A stretch of 42,056 nt of DNA. It comes from Marisimplicoccus sp038147335 (GTDB lineage: Bacteria > Bacteroidota > Bacteroidia > Flavobacteriales > Flavobacteriaceae). The notes beneath the pieces are model-generated. The model worked only from the letters and a program-made list of their open reading frames with translations. It was not told the origin of the DNA and did not search any database. The stretch lies in NCBI GenBank assembly GCA_038147335.1, contig JAYQTK010000004.1, forward strand, positions 1-42,056, read 5' to 3'. A program made the translations under genes and the position numbers. This document shows positions 16,001 through 24,274 of this stretch, piece after piece (the stretch's first letter is position 1; each line of letters opens with the position of its first letter).

Positions 16001-16524
16001 TGAAAAAATTAATTTTCATATTTGTTCTATCTGTAAATATTTTATCTGCCCAAGAGATACTAAGAATTGATAATTCAATTTCATCAATAAGTTATTCCGG
16101 TACTCACTTTCTCCATAATTGGGATGCAACAAATGATAACATTACTGGTTTAATTGAACTTAACGATAATCAAATTTCAAAAATCGGAGTTATAGCTAAG
16201 GTGAAAGATTTTAAAAGTGGAAACTCAAGCCTTGATAGTAATTCGTATAGAGTTTTAGACGCATTAAGAATTCCTAATATAATTTTCAGATCTACAGAAA
16301 TAGTTGACTCAATAAATGTAATTAATGTGTCAGGTACCATTTCTTTTCATGGTATTGAAAAAGATTTAAATGTTCTCATAGATAAATCAATTGAGAATAA
16401 TAATATTTCATTAAAAAGTAAATTCATAATTAACCTTTCAGACTTTAATGTTGAACGACCTTCTCTTTTACTCCAAAAAATAAATAATGAAATTGAGATT
16501 CAGATTAATTTGATGTTCAATTAA
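16000..16524 (+). CDS. YceI-like periplasmic lipid/isoprenoid-binding protein
   Basis: 174 residues with signal peptide MKKLIFIFVLSVNILSAQ. The mature part fits the YceI lipocalin-like barrel (PF04264): a start of ISSISYSGTHFLHNWDAT, IGVIAKVKDFKSGNSSLDS, ALRIPNIIFRSTEI, and VSGTISFHGIEKDLNV. YceI proteins bind polyisoprenoid or quinone-type lipids. The ATG overlaps the previous stop (TAATG), giving tight coupling to the multi-histidine membrane protein; a shuttle for quinone-like lipid between periplasm and membrane is a reasonable guess. Confidence 0.85.
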   Translation: MKKLIFIFVLSVNILSAQEILRIDNSISSISYSGTHFLHNWDATNDNITGLIELNDNQISKIGVIAKVKDFKSGNSSLDSNSYRVLDALRIPNIIFRSTEIVDSINVINVSGTISFHGIEKDLNVLIDKSIENNNISLKSKFIINLSDFNVERPSLLLQKINNEIEIQINLMFN

Positions 16525-16561
16525 TTATTATATTTAGATTTAACCTAAAATCTATTAACAA

Positions 16562-17089
16562 ATGAAAAAAATATTTTTAACACTAATGTTAAGTTTTGCA
16601 ATTTTAAGTTGTGAAACTCCAAATGAGGAAGCTAATTCAGATCTTCCTACTGTAATTGATGAGACAGAATTAGTTGCAATTGCTGATGCTATGTATGAAG
16701 CAATGAATTCTGATGATGTTGAATCAGTTTTAAATTTTTATGCAGACGAAGCTGCATGGAGTTTTCCAAACGGAGTAAACATTGAAGGTAAAGAGGCTAT
16801 TGGCCAAATGCTTGCAACGACTACTTCTATTTGGGATATTACTAGAGAAGAAGGAACAGATTATATAGCACTTAAAGGTTCAGATACAAATGAAAATGGT
16901 GAAGTTGAAGAGTTTAAAGTTCTTTTAAGTTGGGGAGGTCAGACTTTTTCAAATGATGACACTTCAATAACGGTTCCTTACCATAATATTCTTGTCTTCT
17001 TTGGAGATGATAACAAAATAGGTTGGAATGCTGGATTCTATGACAGAACAAAGTTTGTAGAAGCCTATGATGAAGACCCTATTAAATAA
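16562..17089 (+). CDS. NTF2-like (SnoaL-type) lipoprotein
   Basis: 175 residues with lipobox AILSC. The body looks like an NTF2/SnoaL alpha+beta cone: AIADAMYEAMNSDDVESVLNFYADEAAWSFPNG, then IEGKEAIGQML, and a C-terminal VFFGDDNKIGWNAGFYD strand pair. Such domains bind small ligands or act as isomerases; no activity can be assigned. First of three NTF2-like lipoproteins within 2 kb; the gene has its own terminator, so it may end the Rieske-YceI transcription unit, 37 bases after yceI. Confidence 0.7.
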   Translation: MKKIFLTLMLSFAILSCETPNEEANSDLPTVIDETELVAIADAMYEAMNSDDVESVLNFYADEAAWSFPNGVNIEGKEAIGQMLATTTSIWDITREEGTDYIALKGSDTNENGEVEEFKVLLSWGGQTFSNDDTSITVPYHNILVFFGDDNKIGWNAGFYDRTKFVEAYDEDPIK

Positions 17090-17110
17090 TTAAAATTATT
17101 TAAACTATTA

Positions 17111-17137
17111 AACCCCTGTTTTTCAGGGGTTTTTTTA
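17111..17137 (+). terminator. Rho-independent terminator
   Basis: AACCCCTG and CAGGGGTT (17111-17118 with 17124-17131) form an 8-bp stem with a five-T loop, followed by a run of Ts. It ends the unit that includes the first NTF2-like lipoprotein. Confidence 0.9.
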
Positions 17138-17143
17138 TTTTTG
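17136..17143 (+). promoter_or_regulatory. possible -7 element (TATTTTTG)
   Basis: TATTTTTG fits TAnnTTTG, lies at the end of the preceding terminator T tract and 21 bases before the ATG at 17165. The T-rich background makes a chance match quite possible. Confidence 0.25.
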
Positions 17144-17164
17144 ATAATAACAAAAATTTATAAA

Positions 17165-17689
17165 ATGAAAAAAGTAGGAATAATACTAATGATTTTATTT
17201 GTTTCATGTGAAGCTCCTAGTGCTGGAGTTAGTGAAGCAGATTCTAATACATTTGAACAAAATGTACAGACAATTAAAGATTCTTGGATCAAAGGATACC
17301 AGGAAGAAAACGTGGAAAAAGTTTTATCATTTATGGCTGATTCTATTCAATGGACTTCTGCTGCAGGTGATGTATCTGGCAAAGAGTCGTTAAGTGCTGC
17401 AGTCCAATACTGGATTGATAACTTTGAAGATTTTTCTTTTACTGAAGCAGAAGGGTTAGATGGAACTGATGTAGGTTATTGGGGTGGTAACACATACCCA
17501 GTTGAGCAAGCAATGTCAGGCCCAAATAATGTAAGAATGTATGGAACATGGAGAGCTACAAACTCTAAAACCGGAAAAACAGGAGCAATAAAAAGTTATG
17601 TTGTTCTAAATTTCAATGCAGATGGTCAAGTTCATACAGCAACAGAGTATGGAGATTATGGGAGTATGATGAGTACATTCGATGAATAA
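17165..17689 (+). CDS. NTF2-like (SnoaL-type) lipoprotein
   Basis: 174 residues from the ATG at 17165, chosen over a TTG at 17141 because it begins a lipoprotein leader directly (MKKVGIILMILFVSC). The body resembles the upstream NTF2-like protein: IKGYQEENVEKVLSFMADSIQW, VSGKESLSAAVQYW, and a C-terminal sheet KSYVVLNFNADGQVHTATEYGDYG. Function unknown. It has its own possible promoter and its own terminator, so it looks like an independent duplicate. Confidence 0.75.
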   Translation: MKKVGIILMILFVSCEAPSAGVSEADSNTFEQNVQTIKDSWIKGYQEENVEKVLSFMADSIQWTSAAGDVSGKESLSAAVQYWIDNFEDFSFTEAEGLDGTDVGYWGGNTYPVEQAMSGPNNVRMYGTWRATNSKTGKTGAIKSYVVLNFNADGQVHTATEYGDYGSMMSTFDE

Positions 17690-17704
17690 TTGTTAATAAT
17701 TTTT

Positions 17705-17823
17705 GATAACCATAATAACTAAATTTAAAAAATCTTAATAGATTTAACTGTTGGCTTCGGCGAACATAAATTGGTTTATGGTTAATTAAAAACCCTCAAG
17801 AACTTTTCTTGAGGGTTTTTTTA
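17705..17823 (+). ncRNA. structured 3' region with cUUCGg hairpin; possible small RNA or 3' UTR element
   Basis: GTTGGC-TTCG-GCGAAC (17750-17765, one mismatch, closed by a cUUCGg tetraloop) is followed by CATAAA-TTGG-TTTATG (17765-17780). TAACCAT at 17707-17713 can pair with ATGGTTA at 17778-17784 to close both, and a terminator hairpin follows. No reading frame fits. It could be a processed 3' UTR RNA of the NTF2 gene or an independent small RNA. No known family is recognised. Confidence 0.3.
17788..17823 (+). terminator. Rho-independent terminator
   Basis: AACCCTCAAGAA and TTCTTGAGGGTT (about 17791-17802 with 17806-17817) form a 12-bp stem with a three-base loop, flanked by an A run and seven Ts. 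The next gene downstream is convergent and about 120 bases away. Confidence 0.9.
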
Positions 17824-17943
17824 TTTTGTCATAGGATGACATGTCTAAGACTATTAACCAATTATTTAGACAAACTCAATTTATTAATTAATTATAATCT
17901 CTGCTGATAATTGACATAATAGTTATTTACAAATTTTCAACAA

Positions 17944-18444
17944 TTAATCTTGTTGAGCATTTCTAATAGAATATTGATTAAGCGTTATGATCTTACCATC
18001 AACTACATAATAACTTTCATGTTGATAGTCAACTCTCTCTTCAGATTCCTCCGTTGCAGGATAAGTTATAACAAAACCAGCTTGTACATGTTCCCCACCA
18101 GTAGAAGGATCTAAGTCAACAGAGAAAGCATAATTTAAAGACCATGTTACATTAGAACCATTACTTAAAGATTCAACAAACGAATCAAATGTATTTGTAT
18201 AAACACCATTAGGTCTCCAGACTTCTACACTATCGGCGAAAAAGGGTCTCATTGCTTCATAATCTTGGTTAGTCCACAATTGATCTACAGTAGTTACGAC
18301 ATCTATAGCTTCCTGAGTTCCAAGATGCCATTGAAGTTCTGCATTTTCACCAGTTACAAACCCTATTGTTCTTTCTGGCATATTTGTATCACAAGAACTC
18401 AATAAAAGAGTTATTGTAAGAATAAGTAAAAATGAATTTTTCAT
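17944..18444 (-). CDS. NTF2-like (SnoaL-type) lipoprotein
   Basis: 166 residues with lipobox LLLSSC. The body has VTTVDQLWTNQDYEAMRPFFADSVEVWRPNGVY, a SnoaL/NTF2-like helix-strand opening, and ends with HESYYVVDGKIITLNQYSIR. Function not known. Convergent with the other two NTF2-like lipoproteins and controlled by its own -7 box on the minus strand. Confidence 0.7.
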   Translation of the reverse strand: MKNSFLLILTITLLLSSCDTNMPERTIGFVTGENAELQWHLGTQEAIDVVTTVDQLWTNQDYEAMRPFFADSVEVWRPNGVYTNTFDSFVESLSNGSNVTWSLNYAFSVDLDPSTGGEHVQAGFVITYPATEESEERVDYQHESYYVVDGKIITLNQYSIRNAQQD

Positions 18445-18461
18445 TGTAATTATTTAATTAT

Positions 18462-18469
18462 CAAAGATA
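18462..18469 (-). promoter_or_regulatory. -7 element (TATCTTTG) of the minus-strand NTF2-like gene
   Basis: On the minus strand TATCTTTG is a perfect TAnnTTTG and ends about 17 bases before the ATG at 18444. The rest of the very A+T-rich gap to 18707 shows no gene. Confidence 0.45.
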
Positions 18470-18707
18470 TAATATTAAAAGATATAAAGTATGTATCTTT
18501 TTTAGAATGTATTATTTTATATTAGTTAAATAAAACAATTAATAGATTACTTAATTAAATATTTAAATAAATATGATTTATTTATATTAAATTAATAATA
18601 TTATATATAAATGATATTCACATATATGTATTAATATTACGTTTAATAATACAATAAAATTTATTAAAAATTAGCAATTTTAAGAAAAAAGTTTAACCTT
18701 TAAATCA

Positions 18708-19175
18708 ATGAGAAAAATTATTATTATTTTTTTGTTTTTATTTACTTCATGTGTAAGCACTAAGACACTGAATACATACACTAGTCTTGAAACAAAAATA
18801 GATTATTATACTTCTGATAGCACGAAAGAGCTAGATTTTCCATTCTCTGATGCAACAATTGTGAATAATGTAATATATGTAGCAGGTCAAGTTGGTAATT
18901 TGCCTGGCAATACAGAAGTTGTTCCTGGGGGGATCAAAGAAGAGACTAAACAGACAATGAAAAATATTGAAAGAATATTGCTTGCACTTGGAAGCTCAAT
19001 GGATAAAGTTTTCAAATGTACTTGTATGCTTTCAGATATTTCAGAATGGGCTGAGATGAGTGAAGAGTATAAAAAATTCTTTCCTGAAGATAAAAGACCA
19101 TCTAGAAGTGCTTTTGCAGGATCTGGGCTTGCTCTTGGAGCTAAAATTGAAATTGAATGCTGGGCAATAAGATAA
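18708..19175 (+). CDS. RidA (YjgF/UK114) family lipoprotein
   Basis: 155 residues. A lipoprotein leader (LFTSC) precedes a RidA domain: NNVIYVAGQVGNLPG, GIKEETKQTMKNIERIL, and the signature RPSRSAFAGSGLALGAKIEIECWAIR read in sections, including the conserved Arg that binds the substrate carboxylate. Cytoplasmic RidA deaminates reactive 2-aminoacrylate-type imines. Export and lipidation are less usual and suggest a different substrate. It ends one base before the convergent small ORF and is preceded by a 263-base A+T-rich gap. Confidence 0.85.
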   Translation: MRKIIIIFLFLFTSCVSTKTLNTYTSLETKIDYYTSDSTKELDFPFSDATIVNNVIYVAGQVGNLPGNTEVVPGGIKEETKQTMKNIERILLALGSSMDKVFKCTCMLSDISEWAEMSEEYKKFFPEDKRPSRSAFAGSGLALGAKIEIECWAIR

Positions 19176-19376
19176 CTATCTTTTTTGCTTAATGACAGAT
19201 TCTGAGATTAATTCAGCAAGAAGTTCATCAGCTTTTTCATCAGCTTCAGATTTTTTCATAATATCAAACTTATTATACACAGTTTTAAAATGTGTGGCAG
19301 TCCTTTTAGTTATTTTTTTTAGTAAATAAGCCTCTTGAACTCTTCTAAGAAAGATACTTTTTGAATTAATTGTCAT
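19176..19376 (-). CDS. small basic/acidic helical protein, unknown
   Basis: 66 residues from ATG at 19376. The N-terminal half is basic (SIFLRRVQEAYLLKKITKRT) and the C-terminal half is an acidic helix (SEADEKADELLAELI). No signal peptide, membrane segment or known motif is recognised. Support comes from a clean ATG start, helix-forming composition and close packing against the convergent RidA gene (stop next to stop). A chance frame cannot be excluded. Confidence 0.45.
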   Translation of the reverse strand: MTINSKSIFLRRVQEAYLLKKITKRTATHFKTVYNKFDIMKKSEADEKADELLAELISESVIKQKR

Positions 19377-19457
19377 TGGTTAATAGTTAATATTAAAAAT
19401 AATAAAAATTATTAATTAACAATAAGACTTAACAATAATTCATGAAATTATCTAAGA

Positions 19458-21692
19458 TTAAAATAAGTATTGAAGCTTTAAAAAGAACTGAGTTTTATTA
19501 GCTCTATAATATTTAGAATTATAATCAATAAAATCATTAATATAGTTCTGGTTTCCTCCAAGATAAAAGATAGTATCAGGGTTTGGCTTCCATGATATTA
19601 AAGGTTGGAAAAATAGTTTATCAGAGAAGTTATTATACTCTGATATTATTCTAAAATCTAATATACTGGAAAACTGATATCTAAAATCAACCCTACTGAT
19701 ATATCCTTTAAAATAATAACCATCCTGATCAAGTTTTTTAATATCAGAATAGCTAATAGATGGTCTAATTCTCAAATTGTCGTTAATTGAAATTTGCATG
19801 CTAAGTCTAAGATTTTTCTCATAACCAAGCATTGGAACCTCGGTTCTATATGCTATGTCTTTACCAAATTTATAGAAGAGATTTATATCTATATAGTCTG
19901 AAGGCCTTGTTGACATCCTTATATAATGATTTATGAAATCTCTAAACTGAGTTGTAAGATGAGATTTAACAAAGTTATACTCATAATTATATGTAAAGCT
20001 TGTGTTAAATATTGTAAGAAAAGAAAGGAATGTCTGAAATGAGGATCTAGATATATCATGTTCATGGTTGTATTTAAGATCATGCCTCAAAGAGATTCTA
20101 TAATTTTTTATTAAATCCTTATTTGGAAATTGATAGTAACTATGCCAAAGAGTATACTCCTTTAAATCATTTTCAACAATAAAACCAAGATCAGACCTGA
20201 ACCCTTCTGATAAACTAGTATATTGTAAAAAAGTTCTCCAGTTTTGAGTTTCTCTTCTAATTTCTGCAAAAAAACCTGTACCATTAAAGGATTCTCCATC
20301 TAACTGATTAGTATAATTCCCAAAAGAATTATTAGAATTAATCCAATCTGCAACAGGCTCTTTATTAGAGTTTTTAAAAAGTTCAAATTCAAACTTCCAG
20401 TTTTCAGAAAACTTGAATAAACCGTCAATTCCAATTAATGAACCAAACCCGCCTCCATCATAAGATCTGTTTAAAAGAACTGCTCCAATTTGAGAATTAG
20501 AGTTTACAAAACGTTGGTACCTTATAACATTATTTATGCTTTTATTTCCAAGTCCGGAGAAAGATTCAAATTGAGTAGGCACAAGATAAGGAGTCTCATC
20601 ATCAAAAGCTGACAGAAAATATAGTCTTGATTTCTTACCTTGATTTAATCCTTTAGCTGCAAAAGATGGACTATTGATTGATCTTGAGTTAAAGACATCA
20701 ATTGAAAAGTCCATTATGTCAATACCTTTATTAAAAAAAGGTCTTTTCTCAGGATAATTAATTGCTGTTGGTGAATTTATATCTATTCTAGTTGCATCTG
20801 CTTCAACCTGAGAAAAATCTGGATTTATAGTCCCTTCAATTGAAAGATTTTTATTGATTTCAAAATCAAATCCTAAACCATAATTAAAATTAGCTTTACC
20901 ATATTCAATTTTTTGGTTGTAAAGCTCTCTATCTCCAGAAATATTTGAGCTTACATACGGTAAGAAATTTAATTGCTTTTCAATCTTAATATCCTTCATA
21001 ACAATTGTATGGTCTAGTAAACAAAGTTTACAACTTGAGTCTCTGTTTTCCATACTTGTTCCTGCTCTAACCTCAACTCCCTGTCCAGATGTATCTGGGT
21101 AACCAGTGTAGATATCAATTTTCCATCTTTGATCTTTTCCATTAGGAAAAGGAATTTCTGAGAAAGGAATTATAAATTCCATCTCATATCCAAAATCAGT
21201 TTCCTTACCTAATGATTTAAAATCAAAATTTGCATTTACATTCATGTTATATGGACTTCCACCATAGCCTGTTCCCTCTAATCTAATAGCGTCAAATTGA
21301 CTACCATATAAATTTGAGGCTAAAAAAATGTTATTTCTAGCATCTCCGAAAGTATCAAAATTAAGACCGCTAAAGTCACCACTAAATAATGAGCCATTGT
21401 CCCTAGGCACAATTGGAGAAACTATATTATCTCGGTAGGCTCTAATTCCTACATATAAGAATTTGTCAGAGTAAACAATAAAACTTGTAGTCTTTTTTGA
21501 AGGTTCTGTATTATAACCAGGTTCAGATTCAAACTTTAGTTCCAGAATTTTTGCATCTTTTATCTCATCATCTGAAATTACTCCATCAAGTTGGAATTTG
21601 TTTTCCTCTACTTTATTTAGAACTAAAATATTTTCTTGTGAAAATGATAAACAAGAATTTAGAATAATAATAGCAATAAGTATTTTTTTCAT
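19458..21692 (-). CDS. DUF5916 / CBM9-like outer-membrane protein (copy 1)
   Basis: 744 residues with signal peptide (ending LSFSQ). Residues about 24-235 form a CBM9-like domain (FQLDGVISDDE, YSDKFLYVGIRAYRD, DFGYEMEFIIPFSEIPFPNG) ending in a CKLC pair (Cys221/Cys224). The rest is a DUF5916 domain (NPDFSQVEADATRIDINSP, YPEKRPFFNKG) with barrel-like alternating strands to the terminal Leu-Phe. The family is abundant in Bacteroidota and functionally undefined; surface exposure and sugar or peptide binding are inferred. Lies 26 bases downstream of a paralogue with matching segments throughout, so it arose by tandem duplication. Confidence 0.85.
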   Translation of the reverse strand: MKKILIAIIILNSCLSFSQENILVLNKVEENKFQLDGVISDDEIKDAKILELKFESEPGYNTEPSKKTTSFIVYSDKFLYVGIRAYRDNIVSPIVPRDNGSLFSGDFSGLNFDTFGDARNNIFLASNLYGSQFDAIRLEGTGYGGSPYNMNVNANFDFKSLGKETDFGYEMEFIIPFSEIPFPNGKDQRWKIDIYTGYPDTSGQGVEVRAGTSMENRDSSCKLCLLDHTIVMKDIKIEKQLNFLPYVSSNISGDRELYNQKIEYGKANFNYGLGFDFEINKNLSIEGTINPDFSQVEADATRIDINSPTAINYPEKRPFFNKGIDIMDFSIDVFNSRSINSPSFAAKGLNQGKKSRLYFLSAFDDETPYLVPTQFESFSGLGNKSINNVIRYQRFVNSNSQIGAVLLNRSYDGGGFGSLIGIDGLFKFSENWKFEFELFKNSNKEPVADWINSNNSFGNYTNQLDGESFNGTGFFAEIRRETQNWRTFLQYTSLSEGFRSDLGFIVENDLKEYTLWHSYYQFPNKDLIKNYRISLRHDLKYNHEHDISRSSFQTFLSFLTIFNTSFTYNYEYNFVKSHLTTQFRDFINHYIRMSTRPSDYIDINLFYKFGKDIAYRTEVPMLGYEKNLRLSMQISINDNLRIRPSISYSDIKKLDQDGYYFKGYISRVDFRYQFSSILDFRIISEYNNFSDKLFFQPLISWKPNPDTIFYLGGNQNYINDFIDYNSKYYRANKTQFFLKLQYLF

Positions 21693-21718
21693 TTTAATTT
21701 ATAAAATCTCGTGCAAAC

Positions 21719-23962
21719 CTATGATTTAATTAAATATTGAAACTTGAGAAATAACTGTGTTTTATTTACTCGATAATTTGGTGAATTATAATCAATGAAA
21801 TTATCTACATAATTTTGATTTCCTCCAAAGTAAAAAATTGTATCAGGATTTGGCCTCCATGAGACTAAAGGTTGAACAAAAAATTGATCTGAGAATTCAT
21901 TATATTCAGATATTACTCTTAAATCCAATGAACTAGTGAACTGATATCTTATATCAAATCTTGCTATATATCCATCAAAAAAATATTCTTCAGAATCTAG
22001 TTTTTTTAATCTAGAAAAATTTATAGATGGTTTTATTCTAAGGTTATTGTTTAATGTAGCTTCAACAGAGGTATTGAATGAAAACCTCTCACCTAGCTTA
22101 GGTACTTCCTCTCTATATGCAATTTCATTACCCGTGCCAAAACCTCCTTGAATATTTAAAAAGTCAAATGGTTTTGTAGAAACTCTTACATAATGACTTG
22201 TAAAGTTTTCAAATTCTGAAATTAAATGAGAATCATAGAAAGCATGTTCATAATTATAAAATATGTCTGTATTTAAGATGGTAAGAACTGTAAAATATGC
22301 TTCAAATGCAGACCTTTTTAACTTATTTGAGTAACTATATTCCCTATCATATCTAGCACTTATTCTATAATTTCTTAAAAGCTTCGTATCAGGATATTTA
22401 TAAAATCCATGCCATATCTCATATTTTTTTAAATCATTTTGAACAATAAAACCATTATCTGCTCTAAAGGTTGGAGAGATTCCTGTATACCTAATAAATG
22501 ATCTCCAGGTATTGGTATCTCTTCTAAGCTCACTGTAAAGAGCATTTCCACTGAAGCTCTCACCATTAAGTCTTACGGAATACGCTCCAAAATTCTTATC
22601 TGAATCAATCCAATCAGCAATAGGTTCTTTATTTGAATTCCTAAAATATTCTAATTCAAATTTCCATCCTCCAGAGAACTTAAATAACCCATCTAATCCT
22701 AATAGATTACCATAAGCATCTCCATCATATATTCTAGTTGTTGATAGGGCTCCAACTTGAATATTTGGATTAATGATATTTTGATATCTTAAAATATTAT
22801 TGAAACTTTTGCCCCCTAAACCAGAAAAAGATTCAAATTGGGTAGGAACTATGTAAGGGGAATTTTGATCAATAGCAGACAACATATAGATTCTTGATTT
22901 CCTTCCTTGATTTATAATCTTAGAAGCAAAAGATGGATCGTTAATAGACCTTGAATAGAAAACATCCATTGTATAATCTAACACATCAATGCCTCTGTTA
23001 AAAAACGGTCTTCTTTCTGGATAATTAATTGCTACAGGAGAATTAATATCAATTTTTGTTACATCAGCTTCAACTTGAGAAAAATCAGGGTTTAGTGTAG
23101 CTTCCAGTGATAAGTTTTTATTAATTTCAAGATTTACACCAACACCGTAATTGACCTCTGGAGTATTATAATTTATTCTATCATAAAGCTTTTCTCTTTG
23201 TCCAGAGACGTTAGAGCTTACATAAGGAAGAAAATCTAGATTTTTCTTGTAGCTTATATCTTTCATTACAATGGTGTGATCTATCTGGCATAATTTACAG
23301 GAACTGTCATTGTCAAGTTTACTGCTATATGCCCTAACAGTTGACCCTTGTTTATTTTGATCTCTATACCCAGTACTAACTTTAAGTTTCCATTTTTGAT
23401 CTTTACCGTTAGGAAATGGTATAGCTGAAAAAGGAATCATAACTTCAACCTCATACCCAAAATCTGTAAGTCTTCCCAATGACTTCCATTCGAAATTTGG
23501 ATCAAGACTCCAACCACTATCTTGTCTGCCAAAGCCTGAAGACTCAACCCTTACTCCATCATTTTGACTGCCATAAATATTTGCACTAAATCCAAGGTTA
23601 TTTCTTGCATCTCCATATGTATCAATATGAATATTTACATAATCCTCAGAAAACAAAGAAAAGTTATCTCTTGATAGTATTGAAGCAACTACTTCATCCC
23701 TGTATGCTTTAAATGCTATGTAAACAAATTCGTCAGAATAATTTACATATCCTGTGGTCTTATATGAGGGCAAAGTATTGTATCCAGGAGTATGTTCATA
23801 TATGATTTCAATAGGAAATGCATCTTTAAGTTCAGAATCTGATAAAACACCGTCTAGAATAAATTCAGATTCCTGAGTCTTTATAAGGTTTAAAATTGTT
23901 TCCTGAGAAAAGGATATAGTACAAAATAATAATAAGATTAATTGTATGGTTTTTTGCATCAT
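21719..23962 (-). CDS. DUF5916 / CBM9-like outer-membrane protein (copy 2)
   Basis: 747 residues with a signal peptide (ending ISFSQ). Same plan as copy 1: FILDGVLSDSE, YSDEFVYIAFKAYRD and IPFSAIPFPNGKDQKW in the CBM9-like part, a CKLC pair (Cys222/Cys225), then NPDFSQVEADVTKIDINSP, YPERRPFFNRG and a long beta-barrel-like stretch ending KFQYLIKS. It precedes copy 1 and is probably transcribed with it. Function unknown; see the third copy at 30248. Confidence 0.85.
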   Translation of the reverse strand: MMQKTIQLILLLFCTISFSQETILNLIKTQESEFILDGVLSDSELKDAFPIEIIYEHTPGYNTLPSYKTTGYVNYSDEFVYIAFKAYRDEVVASILSRDNFSLFSEDYVNIHIDTYGDARNNLGFSANIYGSQNDGVRVESSGFGRQDSGWSLDPNFEWKSLGRLTDFGYEVEVMIPFSAIPFPNGKDQKWKLKVSTGYRDQNKQGSTVRAYSSKLDNDSSCKLCQIDHTIVMKDISYKKNLDFLPYVSSNVSGQREKLYDRINYNTPEVNYGVGVNLEINKNLSLEATLNPDFSQVEADVTKIDINSPVAINYPERRPFFNRGIDVLDYTMDVFYSRSINDPSFASKIINQGRKSRIYMLSAIDQNSPYIVPTQFESFSGLGGKSFNNILRYQNIINPNIQVGALSTTRIYDGDAYGNLLGLDGLFKFSGGWKFELEYFRNSNKEPIADWIDSDKNFGAYSVRLNGESFSGNALYSELRRDTNTWRSFIRYTGISPTFRADNGFIVQNDLKKYEIWHGFYKYPDTKLLRNYRISARYDREYSYSNKLKRSAFEAYFTVLTILNTDIFYNYEHAFYDSHLISEFENFTSHYVRVSTKPFDFLNIQGGFGTGNEIAYREEVPKLGERFSFNTSVEATLNNNLRIKPSINFSRLKKLDSEEYFFDGYIARFDIRYQFTSSLDLRVISEYNEFSDQFFVQPLVSWRPNPDTIFYFGGNQNYVDNFIDYNSPNYRVNKTQLFLKFQYLIKS

Positions 23963-24068
23963 TTTCTTTAGAACGCAAAGAAACCAAAAAGTTTCAACTG
24001 TTAAAAGATTTATAAGTTAAAAGCGAGTTAAATCAATAATTATAGTAGTATATAAAAAGTAACAATTT

Positions 24069-24245
24069 CTATTGCTTAAGGCCAAAAAATTTCTTGATTC
24101 TAATTGAATACCTAATCCATATAGCTGCAGTACACCATAAAGATCCACCTGGTATCCACCAAAGTATAGCTAGAAGTGCAATGAATTCCTTTTTATTTGC
24201 CTTTTTAACTTTTTCCCTAAGATTACTATAGCTAAGGTTTTTCAT
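24069..24245 (-). CDS. 58-residue single-span membrane protein, unknown
   Basis: Minus-strand ATG at 24245 to TAG at 24069. The N-terminal 20 residues are basic and charged (MKNLSYSNLREKVKKANKKE). Residues 21-46 form one hydrophobic segment rich in Trp and Gly (FIALLAILWWIPGGSLWC then TAAIWIRY), and the tail is basic (RIKKFFGLKQ). The charge pattern, clean start and the otherwise empty 312-base gap at 23963-24274 support a real gene. No family recognised. It lies 29 bases after the DUF2490 stop and may belong to that unit. Confidence 0.55.
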   Translation of the reverse strand: MKNLSYSNLREKVKKANKKEFIALLAILWWIPGGSLWCTAAIWIRYSIRIKKFFGLKQ

Positions 24246-24274
24246 AAATACTTTACAGTTCCTAAAAGATCAAT

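Noticed and set aside
17141..17164. TTG start of the second NTF2-like gene
   Set aside because: It overlaps the probable promoter, and ATG at 17165 begins a standard lipoprotein leader.
17827..17841. TGTCATaggATGACA inverted repeat
   Set aside because: Short, no T tract and no promoter next to it; too weak to name as an operator or terminator.
18471..18700. A+T-rich gap as a replication origin or integration site
   Set aside because: No DnaA-box cluster, direct repeats, integrase or tRNA end is visible; it looks like a plain intergenic region.
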